Shown here piece by piece: positions 9,098-16,898 of a stretch of 64,000 bases of DNA. The first letter of the stretch is position 1. Each line of letters begins with the position of its first letter. A program made the translations under genes and the position numbers. Below the pieces are notes generated by a model, which saw only the letters and a program-made list of their open reading frames with translations, was not told where the DNA came from and did not search any database. Source of the stretch: an uncultured Faecalibacterium sp. (GTDB lineage: Bacteria > Bacillota > Clostridia > Oscillospirales > Ruminococcaceae); NCBI GenBank assembly GCA_934525735.1, contig CAKSZM010000001.1:1-64000 (forward strand). The letters run 5' to 3'.

Positions 9098-9125
9098 TTG
9101 CATTCTTTTAGAATTGTGCTATAAT
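9098..9125 (+). promoter_or_regulatory. rpmE promoter
   Basis: TTGCAT at 9098, 16-base spacer, TATAAT at 9120. Confidence 0.75.
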
Positions 9126-9131
9126 AGTAAG

Positions 9132-9242
9132 GCAATCGTTTCCAAGGCCGCTCGACGGGGTAGCTGATATTGAAGGTTGTGATGGGCACATACATGAAGA
9201 ATATGGCCCCGATAAGTCAGAACCAGAAATGAGGTGAAAAGA
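9132..9242 (+). promoter_or_regulatory. Long 5' leader of rpmE, possible L31 autoregulatory leader
   Basis: About 110 untranslated bases lie between the promoter and the L31 start. Ribosomal protein L31 leaders that bind L31 are known in several phyla, including Firmicutes. GGCCGC/GGCCCC-rich segments could pair, but I cannot match a specific consensus by eye. The GTG at 9234 is part of the ribosome site GAGGTG and not a start. Confidence 0.4.
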
Positions 9243-9443
9243 ATGAAACAGGGTATCCATCCGAACTACGTTGACTGCACCATCACCTGCGCATGCGGCA
9301 ACGTCATCAAGACTCGTTCCACCAAGCCTGAGATCCACGTCGAAGTTTGCTCCAAGTGCCATCCTTTCTACACTGGCAAGCAGAAGCTGGTTGACACCGG
9401 CGGACGTGTTGAGCGCTTCAACAAGCGTTTCGGCCGTAAGTAA
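9243..9443 (+). CDS. rpmE: 50S ribosomal protein L31, zinc-binding form
   Basis: A 66-residue L31 with the conserved opening MKQGIHPNY and closing [12 protein letters not shown]. Four cysteines are placed as in the zinc-binding form (two in CxCG, two in [10 protein letters not shown]). It is a component of the large ribosomal subunit and of the bridge to the small subunit. The start at 9243 is preferred over the in-frame GTG at 9234, which is embedded in the GAGGTG ribosome site. Monocistronic, with its own promoter and terminator. Confidence 0.97.
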   Translation: MKQGIHPNYVDCTITCACGNVIKTRSTKPEIHVEVCSKCHPFYTGKQKLVDTGGRVERFNKRFGRK

Positions 9444-9457
9444 TTATGGTTTTTTCA

Positions 9458-9494
9458 AAGCACCGTTTCCTTTGGGGAACGGTGCTTTTTTATT
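9458..9494 (+). terminator. rpmE terminator
   Basis: AAGCACCGTT pairs with AACGGTGCTT, followed by TTTTTATT. Confidence 0.9.
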
Positions 9495-9627
9495 ATGCGG
9501 AGAAGCGGCTCTTAATGATTCTTAAGAAATCTTTTTTGCCTGTCTGCCCGGGATTGACTTAAAAATTACACATTTTCCGTCTACAATAATGCAGCATTGA
9601 AACAACAAGACAAAAGGAGCGTTTGCT

Positions 9628-10599
9628 GTGATCGAAGTATCGCATCTGAGCAAGAACTATGGTTCCCGCCCGGCGGTGGAAAATCTGTCCTTTACGGTAG
9701 GGGACGGCCAGATCTTTGGTCTGCTGGGACCGAACGGCGCGGGCAAATCCACGATTATGAACATTCTCACCGGATACATTGCCCCCACCTCCGGCGAGGT
9801 GAAGGTGGCGGGCTTTTCGCTGCCGGAACAGGCGCAGCAGGCCAAGGCCTGTGTGGGCTATCTGCCGGAGCAGCCCCCGCTTTACCCGGAGATGACTGTG
9901 CAGGAATATCTGGATTTTGCCGCCGAGCTGAAGGGCGTCCGCCGCGCCGACCGCAAGGAGCAGGTGCGCCGGGCCGCCCGCCGAACCGGGCTGGAAGAGG
10001 TTCTGCCCCGGCTCATCCGCAGCCTGTCCAAGGGTTACCGCCAGCGTGTCGGTATTGCACAGGCGCTGCTGGGCAGCCCGAAGCTCATCATTCTCGACGA
10101 GCCTACGGTAGGCCTCGACCCGGCGCAGGTCATCGAGATCCGCAAACTGATCCGGGAGCTGGGCAAGGCGCACACAGTGATCCTTTCCAGCCACATCCTC
10201 AGCGAGGTGCAGGCGGTGTGCAGTCAGGTGCTCATCCTTTCCAAGGGCCATCTTGTGGCCGTGGGTGCGCCGGAAGAACTGGGCGAAAAGCTCAGCTCCG
10301 GCAGCTGCCTGAAAGCCACCGTGCTGGGCGACGGCCAGTCCGTGCTGAAGGCGGTCGGTGCCATTCCGGGTATCCGTAAGGTGGAGCTGGAAGGGGAGAG
10401 CGACGGCCAGGTGACCTTTACCGCAGAGAGCATTGATGATACGGACCGCCGCGCCGAAGTGTCCCGGGCACTCTCGCAGGCCGGGTGCACAGTGCTGGCG
10501 CTTTCCGCTGAGAGCAAAACGCTGGAAGATGTGTTCCTGGCCCTGACCGAAGAGCAGACCGGAAAGGAACCTGCCGTGAGAGAGGAGGAAGAAGAATGA
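9628..10599 (+). CDS. ABC-2 type transporter ATP-binding protein (GldA-like)
   Basis: A 323-residue ATPase. Walker A is GLLGPNGAGKST (near residue 34), the Q-loop is in GYLPEQPPLYPEM, the signature is LSKGYRQRVGIAQALL and Walker B is LIILDEPTVGLDP, followed by a C-terminal regulatory extension. It powers the membrane subunit encoded next (ATGA overlap). A GTG start with AAAGGAG. A promoter (TTAAAA, 17 bases, TACAAT ending at 9587) lies upstream. With the three following genes it forms the module named after the gliding genes gldA, gldF and gldG. In non-gliding bacteria that module is an exporter of unknown cargo. Confidence 0.92.
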   Translation: MIEVSHLSKNYGSRPAVENLSFTVGDGQIFGLLGPNGAGKSTIMNILTGYIAPTSGEVKVAGFSLPEQAQQAKACVGYLPEQPPLYPEMTVQEYLDFAAELKGVRRADRKEQVRRAARRTGLEEVLPRLIRSLSKGYRQRVGIAQALLGSPKLIILDEPTVGLDPAQVIEIRKLIRELGKAHTVILSSHILSEVQAVCSQVLILSKGHLVAVGAPEELGEKLSSGSCLKATVLGDGQSVLKAVGAIPGIRKVELEGESDGQVTFTAESIDDTDRRAEVSRALSQAGCTVLALSAESKTLEDVFLALTEEQTGKEPAVREEEEE

Positions 10600-11468
10600 C
10601 CGCGATCTTCAAACGCGAAGTCCGCAGCTGCTTCCACGGCATGATCGGCTATGTTCTTACGGCCTTCATGCTGGTATCCAGCGCCATCTACTTTGTGGCG
10701 CTGAATCTGGGCTACGGTCTGACGGACTTCGGCTATTACACGCTATACCGAACCATTTTTGTGCTGCTGTTATATATCCCAGTGCTGACCATGCGCTCCT
10801 TTGCCGAGGAACGCCATAGCCGCACAGATCAGCTTCTGCTCACAAGTCCCGTATCCGTATGGGGCATCGTGCTGGGCAAGTTTCTGGCGCTGTGCGTAGT
10901 GTTTGCTCTGCCCTGCATCGCAGACGCCGGCATGATCCTTGTGCTGGCGGCGCTGGGTGCGGCCGGAACGTCCACACTGGCAAATTTTGCCGCGCTGCTG
11001 TGCTATTTTCTCATGGGGTGCGCCGCCATTGCCATCGGCGTGTTCCTGTCCAGTCTGACCGAGAACCAGATCATTGCCGCTGTGGCGGGCATCGCCGTGC
11101 TGCTGCTGGCCTATATGATGCCAAGCCTGCGCAGTATGTTCACAACGGGCAGTGCCGTGGCGCTGGCGCTGTTCACGGCCATTGCTGCTGTGCTCAGCGT
11201 GGTGGCAGGTCTGCGCACCCGGAGCTTTACGCTGGGCTGCCTGAGCTTTGCGGCCTGCTGCGTGGCGCTGACGGCGCTGTTCCTGCTGCGGAGCACTTGG
11301 CTGACCGAGGCGTTCAGCGCTGTGCTCAGTGCGCTGTGCCTGTTCACGCCCTTTGAAGAATTCGTCAACAACAGCTTTTCCATCCCGACGCTGGTGTATT
11401 ACCTGACTGTGACAGTGTTGTTCCTGTTTTTCACGGCGCAGGGGCTGGAAAAGCGCCGCTGGAACTGA
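10596..11468 (+). CDS. ABC-2 type permease (GldF-like)
   Basis: A 290-residue permease with about six to seven membrane helices. It opens with MTAIFKREVRSCFHGMIGYV, the typical start of GldF-like ABC-2 subunits, and carries the EERHSRTDQLLLTSPV loop common in this subgroup. It is translationally coupled to the ATPase gene by an ATGA overlap. It acts in the membrane with the ATPase and the GldG-like subunit encoded next. Cargo unknown. Confidence 0.88.
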   Translation: MTAIFKREVRSCFHGMIGYVLTAFMLVSSAIYFVALNLGYGLTDFGYYTLYRTIFVLLLYIPVLTMRSFAEERHSRTDQLLLTSPVSVWGIVLGKFLALCVVFALPCIADAGMILVLAALGAAGTSTLANFAALLCYFLMGCAAIAIGVFLSSLTENQIIAAVAGIAVLLLAYMMPSLRSMFTTGSAVALALFTAIAAVLSVVAGLRTRSFTLGCLSFAACCVALTALFLLRSTWLTEAFSAVLSALCLFTPFEEFVNNSFSIPTLVYYLTVTVLFLFFTAQGLEKRRWN

Positions 11469-11483
11469 GAGGAGGAAACGGCG

Positions 11484-12917
11484 ATGAAAAAATTGAAATT
11501 TTCTTCTTCCTCGAACGGCAAAGTGTTCCGCAACGGGCTGTACTCGACGGCCGTTCTGGCAGCGGCTGTCGTTCTGGCCATTCTGCTTAACCTTCTGGTG
11601 CGGGCAGTGCCGTCAAAATATACGGAGTTTGATCTTTCCGCCGCCAAGATGTACACGCTGGGCGACAGTTCCAAAGAGCTGGTGGATGGCCTTACGCAGG
11701 ATGTGACCATCTATTATCTGTGCGAGACCGGCAGCGAGGACGCCATTATCACGAAACTGCTGGATCATTACGCCGAAGAGAGCAGCCATCTGCACTGGGA
11801 GCAGAAAGATCCCGCTCTCTACCCGGCTTTTGCGGCACAGTACGGCGCGGAGAATGTCTCCACCGGCAGTCTGATCGTAGTCAGCGGGGAAAACAGCGTG
11901 GTGCTGGACGCCTCGGAACTGTACGAATACGACTACTCGGACTACTACACCACCGGCGCTGCAAACGTGACTTTCGGCGGTGAAAAGCAGATTACTTCGG
12001 CCATCTACAAGCTGACAAGTACCGAAGAAAGCCATGCCTACTATACCACAAACCATGGCGAACAGGCACCCACTTCCTCGCTGACCGATGCGCTGGAAGC
12101 GCAGAACATCAGCCTGCAGCCGCTGGATCTGCTCACGGCAACCATCCCGGAGGACTGCAGTCTGCTCATCATCAACGATCCGGCATCGGATTTTGTGTCC
12201 GACGGCCTTGCGGACGAATTGGGTCAGCTGCAGACTTATCTGGAAAACGGCGGCAAAGTGTTGCTCACCACCAGCGCCTATTATGAGACGCCCAATCTGG
12301 ACGCAGTGATGGCGCAGTTCGGCCTGACCCGGGAACCGGGTCTTGTGGTGGAAGGCGATGCGGGCCACGCTCTGTACGGCTACCCGTATTCGCTCTTCCC
12401 GGACTACAGCACCACCGAAGAGAGCACAGCGATGGACGGCGTGAACCGCAGCAACCGCGTCATGCTGGCCGCAGCGCAGGGCATCAATATTGCTGAGACC
12501 GAGAATGTCACGGCGGAATCGCTGCTCAACACCTCGGAAGAAGCCTACAGCAAACAGAACCTGACCGAAACTTCCACCACAGCAAAGGAGGACGGCGACA
12601 CCGACGGACCGTTCCCGCTGGCGGTGTGGGCGCGCAATGAGAGCACAGGTGCCGAGGTGATCTGGATCGGCTGCCCCAACATGGACAACGAGCAGGTGTA
12701 CCAGTCGGTTCCGGGCAACCTGACTTTCCTGCAGGGCTGTGCTTCCTCACTGGCCGGGCAGGAAGGCGTTCTCATCGATACCAAAGCACTGGAAGCTGCT
12801 CCCATCACGGTGGCATCCTCTACGGCAACAACGCTGGGGCTGGTGTTCGTCTTTGCTTTGCCGGCAGCGGTGCTGATCGCGGGCGCCGTGGTGGTGCTGC
12901 TGCGCCGCCGCAGATAA
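11484..12917 (+). CDS. GldG-like ABC transporter auxiliary protein
   Basis: A 477-residue protein with an N-terminal anchor helix (about residues 16-36), a large extracytoplasmic domain and a C-terminal helix ending in RRRR. The external part has the GldG-family opening (YTEFDLSAAKMYTLGDSSKELVDGL) and the HGEQAPTSSL and LLIINDPASDF stretches of the IFT-like/uncharacterised ABC auxiliary domain. It is membrane anchored at both ends and presumably positions cargo for the ABC-2 permease. Ribosome site GAGGAGG. Confidence 0.85.
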   Translation: MKKLKFSSSSNGKVFRNGLYSTAVLAAAVVLAILLNLLVRAVPSKYTEFDLSAAKMYTLGDSSKELVDGLTQDVTIYYLCETGSEDAIITKLLDHYAEESSHLHWEQKDPALYPAFAAQYGAENVSTGSLIVVSGENSVVLDASELYEYDYSDYYTTGAANVTFGGEKQITSAIYKLTSTEESHAYYTTNHGEQAPTSSLTDALEAQNISLQPLDLLTATIPEDCSLLIINDPASDFVSDGLADELGQLQTYLENGGKVLLTTSAYYETPNLDAVMAQFGLTREPGLVVEGDAGHALYGYPYSLFPDYSTTEESTAMDGVNRSNRVMLAAAQGINIAETENVTAESLLNTSEEAYSKQNLTETSTTAKEDGDTDGPFPLAVWARNESTGAEVIWIGCPNMDNEQVYQSVPGNLTFLQGCASSLAGQEGVLIDTKALEAAPITVASSTATTLGLVFVFALPAAVLIAGAVVVLLRRRR

Positions 12918-12929
12918 GGAGAACCGCCC

Positions 12930-13913
12930 ATGAAAACAAAAAAGCGCACTCTCGTAGTGCTTTTGGTATTGATCCTGGCGCTGGGCGGGGCGCTTTTCTG
13001 GATGAACCGCAGCAACACGCAGGCTGAGGAAGCTGCCAGCGCCGCGGCAGAAGGGAACATTCCGCTTTCTTCCTTTGCGGCGGGAGATCTGGAAAAGATC
13101 CAGTACACCTATCAGGGCGAGACCCTGACGCTGGATTACGATTCCGGCCGCTGGACGCTGGAAGAGGACCCGGATTATCATCTGGACGAATCCGCCTGCA
13201 ACACCATGGTCACAGCGCTGGCTGCTCTGAATGCCAAACGACAGCTGACCGCTCAGCCAGGCGAGGACTACGGCCTGAACGACCCGGCCGTTACGGTCAC
13301 GGTGACGGCAGCGGGGGAGACCAACACTTTTGCATTCGGAGCCGAAAACGCGGTCACAGGCGATCTGTACGTGCAGAAAGCCGGGGACGATGCCGTGTAT
13401 GCGGTGCCCGGCAACAAAGCTGCCTGCTTTGAACTGACCAAAGCTGACCTGTTCGGCAGCTTCAACCCGGCGGGACTGACCGTTTCTGCACTGGAAAAAG
13501 TGAGCATTACGACCGGCAGCGGCACCCTTGCCCTGACCGCCGTATCCGAACCGGCAGACAGCAGTGCTTCCTCGGAAGAATCGGATAGTGATTCGGCAAG
13601 CTATCAGACGGTGTGGCGGCTGGACGGTTCACCGGAAACAGATCTGGGCAGTGACGCCGTGCAGAACCTGCTCTCGGCACTGGCAGGCTATGTCTCCGCA
13701 CAAGTGACGGACGCAAACCCGGCAGCCTACGGCTTTGATGCTCCGCTTGCCGCGGTACAGGCCGAAACGGCCGGCGGTACGGTGACACTGCGGTATGCAT
13801 CCAACGCCGATGGGTACTGGATGATGCAGGACGGGGACGGCTCGGTCTACGCGGTGGATGTCAGCACAGTCAACACCATTCTGCAAGCAGAAGAAAACCT
13901 GCAGGGAGAATAA
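12930..13913 (+). CDS. DUF4340 domain protein of the GldG-like operon
   Basis: A 327-residue exported protein anchored by one N-terminal helix (residues 6-25). It then has a duplicated beta-rich DUF4340 domain, recognisable from ...LEKIQYTYQGETLTLDYDSGRWTLEEDPDYHLDE and the second half near residue 185. DUF4340 genes commonly follow gldG in such operons. Biochemical role unknown. A Ser/Glu/Asp-rich insert (near residues 215-230) interrupts the domain. Last gene of the operon, with a terminator eight bases after its stop. Confidence 0.82.
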   Translation: MKTKKRTLVVLLVLILALGGALFWMNRSNTQAEEAASAAAEGNIPLSSFAAGDLEKIQYTYQGETLTLDYDSGRWTLEEDPDYHLDESACNTMVTALAALNAKRQLTAQPGEDYGLNDPAVTVTVTAAGETNTFAFGAENAVTGDLYVQKAGDDAVYAVPGNKAACFELTKADLFGSFNPAGLTVSALEKVSITTGSGTLALTAVSEPADSSASSEESDSDSASYQTVWRLDGSPETDLGSDAVQNLLSALAGYVSAQVTDANPAAYGFDAPLAAVQAETAGGTVTLRYASNADGYWMMQDGDGSVYAVDVSTVNTILQAEENLQGE

Positions 13914-13920
13914 TTTTTCG

Positions 13921-13964
13921 CATACGCTGCACGGGGAAAACCCGCTGCGGCGTATGTTTTTTTG
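13921..13964 (+). terminator. Terminator of the ABC-2/GldG operon
   Basis: CATACGCTGC pairs with GCGGCGTATG (13947-13956), followed by TTTTTTTG. Confidence 0.88.
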
Positions 13965-14003
13965 TTGCTTTTCGTAAAGTTCCGGCAAACATCGACAGAG
14001 TGA

Positions 14004-14032
14004 TTGACATTTGCCACCGGATTGTTTATGAT
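14004..14032 (+). promoter_or_regulatory. potABCD promoter
   Basis: Perfect TTGACA at 14004, 17-base spacer, TATGAT at 14027. Confidence 0.8.
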
Positions 14033-14039
14033 AAACGAT

Positions 14040-14181
14040 GACAGGGCAGAATAACTGCGCAGCAATAGGACGACCGTCATGGATGTTGTGCGCGGGGATG
14101 GTCACCCTGGTACGAGCAGGAGATGGGGTGTAAGACCCTGTCTTTTTTCGTATCTGAGTTACAAGGAGGACATGTAAAAAA
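14040..14181 (+). promoter_or_regulatory. Structured leader of potABCD with terminator-like 3' end and a start-stop codon pair
   Basis: GACAGGG at 14040 pairs with CCCTGTC at 14136, which is followed by six T residues, so a closing stem of about 100 bases forms a terminator. Inside it are GCGCAGCAA/TTGTGCGC (14057-14092) and CACCC/GGGGTG (14103-14130) helices, and a CCTG/CAGG hairpin with ACGA in its loop. The CAGG and GGGG runs near 14117-14130 can alternatively pair with the terminator strand. Between the ribosome site AAGGAGG (14163) and the potA ATG (14182) lies ATGTAA (14172), a start codon followed directly by a stop. Ligand unknown. Confidence 0.5.
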
Positions 14182-15228
14182 ATGGACAACTCGGTGATCG
14201 TTTCACTGCGGGACATCGTGGTGGAATTTGATGGTCAGCGCATTCTGGATGGGCTGAACCTGGACATCCATGACAAAGAGTTTGTGACACTGCTGGGCTC
14301 CTCCGGCTGCGGCAAAACCACGACCCTGCGCCTGATCGCAGGCTTTTTGGAGCCGAATTCCGGCAAGGTGCTGCTCAAAGGCGAGGACATTACCGGCGTG
14401 CCGCCCTACAAGCGCCCGGTGAATACCGTATTCCAGAAGTATGCGCTGTTCCCGCACCTGAACGTGTTCGAGAATGTGGCCTTCGGTCTGCGGCTGAAAA
14501 AGATGGACGAAGAGACCATCCGCTGCAAGGTGCGCAACATGCTGGAAGTGGTGGGCCTGAAAGGCTTCGAGCGCCGCAGCATCAGCCAGATGTCCGGCGG
14601 CCAGCAGCAGCGCGTGGCCATTGCCCGCAGTCTGGTCAACGAACCGGAGATCCTGCTGCTGGATGAGCCTCTGGGCGCACTGGACCTCAAACTGCGCAAG
14701 GAGATGCAGCTGGAACTCAAGCGCCTGCAGCGTGAGATGAACATTACCTTTATTTATGTCACTCACGATCAGGAAGAAGCCCTGACCATGTCTGATACCG
14801 TCGTGGTCATGAACGGCGGCAAGGTGCAGCAGATCGGCACGCCTGAAGATATCTACAACGAGCCGAAGAATGCTTTCGTGGCGGACTTCATCGGTGACTC
14901 CAACATCGTGGACGGTGTGATGCACAAGGATTTCCTCGTCTCCTTCTCGGGCGTGGACTTCCCCTGTGTGGACCGCGGCTTTGCCCGGGAGCAGAGCGTG
15001 CAGGTCGTGGTGCGCCCGGAGGATATCGAGGTGGTCTCCCCGGTGGAAGGCCAGCTGGTGGGTGTCGTGAACGACGTTATCTTCAAGGGCGTGCACTTTG
15101 AGATGCATGTGGAGTGCGAGGGCCGTGAGTGGCTCATCCATTCCACCCGAGCCTGCACCCCCGGCGAGACCATCGGTATGCGCATCGGCCCCAACGAGAT
15201 CCACATCATGGCACGGAGCGAGGGGTGA
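14182..15228 (+). CDS. potA: Spermidine/putrescine ABC transporter ATP-binding protein
   Basis: A 348-residue ATPase. It has Walker A (GSSGCGKTT near residue 40), signature MSGGQQQRVAIARSL, Walker B LLLDEPLGALDLKLR, the H-loop THDQEEAL and a C-terminal TOBE domain. Family length and the potA-B-C-D order identify it as polyamine uptake. It is cytoplasmic and drives PotB/PotC. First gene of the operon. Its ATG is 12 bases from the AAGGAGG site because an ATGTAA pair intervenes, so initiation may be weak or controlled. Confidence 0.93.
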   Translation: MDNSVIVSLRDIVVEFDGQRILDGLNLDIHDKEFVTLLGSSGCGKTTTLRLIAGFLEPNSGKVLLKGEDITGVPPYKRPVNTVFQKYALFPHLNVFENVAFGLRLKKMDEETIRCKVRNMLEVVGLKGFERRSISQMSGGQQQRVAIARSLVNEPEILLLDEPLGALDLKLRKEMQLELKRLQREMNITFIYVTHDQEEALTMSDTVVVMNGGKVQQIGTPEDIYNEPKNAFVADFIGDSNIVDGVMHKDFLVSFSGVDFPCVDRGFAREQSVQVVVRPEDIEVVSPVEGQLVGVVNDVIFKGVHFEMHVECEGREWLIHSTRACTPGETIGMRIGPNEIHIMARSEG

Positions 15229-15234
15229 TGCGCC

Positions 15235-16053
15235 ATGATGAAAATTTACGATAAGAAGCTGGCCTATCCTTACTTTGTATGGATGACCCTGTTCACGGTG
15301 GTGCCGCTGATCATCGTGGTGTACTATGCCCTCACTGACTCCAACGGCAACTTCACACTGGCGAACCTGACCTCCATCAGCGGCTACGGCTCGGTGTTTG
15401 CCCGCAGTCTGCTGCTGGCGCTGATCGCCACGGTCATCTGTCTCATCATTGCGTTCCCTGTGGGTTATTTCCTGTCCCGCCTGCGGGTGAACAAGCAGCA
15501 CATCATGCTGATGCTGGTCATGCTGCCCATGTGGATGAACTTCCTGCTGCGCACCTACGCATGGATGGGCCTGCTGAGCGTCAACGGCCCGGTGAACGCA
15601 GTGCTGGGCTTTTTCGGCCTTGGCCCTTATAATATGCTCAACACTTCCGGCGCGGTGGTGCTGGGTATGGTGTACAACTATGTGCCGTATATGATCTTAC
15701 CGCTGTACACCAGCATGACCAAGATCGACCAGAGCCTTGTGGAGGCTGCACAGGATCTGGGCGCTAACACCACCAGGACCCTTGTTCGGGTGCTCATCCC
15801 CATGAGTGTGCCCGGCATCAGCACCGGCATCACCATGGTGTTCGTCCCGGCGGTGTCCACCTTTGTTATCAGCCGTATGCTGGGCGGCGGCTCCAACCTG
15901 CTGATCGGCGACCTGATCGAGATGCAGTTTCTGGGCAACAGCTACAACCTGAACGTCGGCTCTGCCATGAGCTTGGTGCTGATGATCATTGTGCTGCTGT
16001 GCATGAGCTTCACGTCCAGCTTTGACGAGGATGAAATGGAGGGCGTATCCTGA
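15235..16053 (+). CDS. potB: Spermidine/putrescine ABC transporter permease PotB
   Basis: A 272-residue permease with six membrane helices. The binding-protein-dependent permease EAA loop (EAAQDLGANTTRTLVRVLIPMSVPGI) is near residue 165. It opens with KKLAYPYFVWMTLFTVVPLIIVVYY, typical of PotB. It forms the membrane channel with PotC. The stop overlaps the potC start by one base (TGATG). Confidence 0.92.
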   Translation: MMKIYDKKLAYPYFVWMTLFTVVPLIIVVYYALTDSNGNFTLANLTSISGYGSVFARSLLLALIATVICLIIAFPVGYFLSRLRVNKQHIMLMLVMLPMWMNFLLRTYAWMGLLSVNGPVNAVLGFFGLGPYNMLNTSGAVVLGMVYNYVPYMILPLYTSMTKIDQSLVEAAQDLGANTTRTLVRVLIPMSVPGISTGITMVFVPAVSTFVISRMLGGGSNLLIGDLIEMQFLGNSYNLNVGSAMSLVLMIIVLLCMSFTSSFDEDEMEGVS

Positions 16054-16898
16054 TGAAAACAAAACATCTCCGCCTGATGCAGCGGGTCTACATGATCCTG
16101 TTCTTCTGCTTCATGTATCTGCCCATTGCCTACATGATCGTGTTCAGCTTCAACCAGAGCAAGGGCTATTCGCTGTTCACCGGCTTTACCCTCAAGTGGT
16201 ACTCCAGCCTGTTCCACAATTCGTCCATTCTGCACGCACTGCTGGTATCGGTGGAAGTGGCGCTGCTGTCGGCGGTCATTGCCACGGTACTGGGCACAGC
16301 GGCAAGCCTCGGCATTGCGTCCATGGGCCGCAAGAGCCGCCTTGTCGTCACCAACATCACCTATATCCCGGTGGTCAACCCGGAGATCATCACCGGTATC
16401 TCGCTCATGCTGCTGTTCGTGGCATACCAGCGTTTTGCCGAGGGCGTTTCCTGGCTGCCGGATACTATCATGGGCTTCCCGACGCTGCTGATTGCGCATA
16501 TCGCGTTCAACGTGCCGTATGTCATCTTCAACGTCACCCCGAAGCTCAAGCAGCTGGATATCAAGCTGTATGAGGCTGCCCTGGATCTGGGCTGCGACCC
16601 CAAGCAGGCATTCTTCAAGGTCATCCTGCCGGAGATCAGCCCCGCCATCCTGTCGGCGTTCCTCATCTGCCTGACCTACTCCATCGATGACTTCATGATC
16701 TCCTACTTCAACTGCGGCACGGTGGAGACTCTGCCCATCGCCATTTATTCCATGACCCGCAAAAAGGTCAGCCCGGAGATCTATGCACTGTCCACCATCA
16801 TGTTCGTGGTGATCCTGTGCATTATTCTGGTCTCCAACGCGATGGAAAGCCGCAGCTACCGCCGCGACCAGAAGGCACTGAGAGGGGAGGGCGTATGA
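16053..16898 (+). CDS. potC: Spermidine/putrescine ABC transporter permease PotC
   Basis: A 281-residue permease with six helices and the EAA loop EAALDLGCDPKQAFFKVILPEISPAI (near residue 173). LTYSIDDFMISYFNCG, a hallmark of PotC, lies near residue 207. It pairs with PotB. The stop overlaps the potD start (ATGA), so the two are translationally coupled. Confidence 0.92.
   Translation: MKTKHLRLMQRVYMILFFCFMYLPIAYMIVFSFNQSKGYSLFTGFTLKWYSSLFHNSSILHALLVSVEVALLSAVIATVLGTAASLGIASMGRKSRLVVTNITYIPVVNPEIITGISLMLLFVAYQRFAEGVSWLPDTIMGFPTLLIAHIAFNVPYVIFNVTPKLKQLDIKLYEAALDLGCDPKQAFFKVILPEISPAILSAFLICLTYSIDDFMISYFNCGTVETLPIAIYSMTRKKVSPEIYALSTIMFVVILCIILVSNAMESRSYRRDQKALRGEGV

Noticed and set aside
14061-14120. 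Guanidine-II (mini-ykkC) riboswitch before potA, because ACGA occurs twice in predicted loops
   Set aside because: The class needs two short stems closed by GG/CC around ACGR. The first here has only two or three pairs and the second has a seven-base loop. The resemblance is too weak to name.
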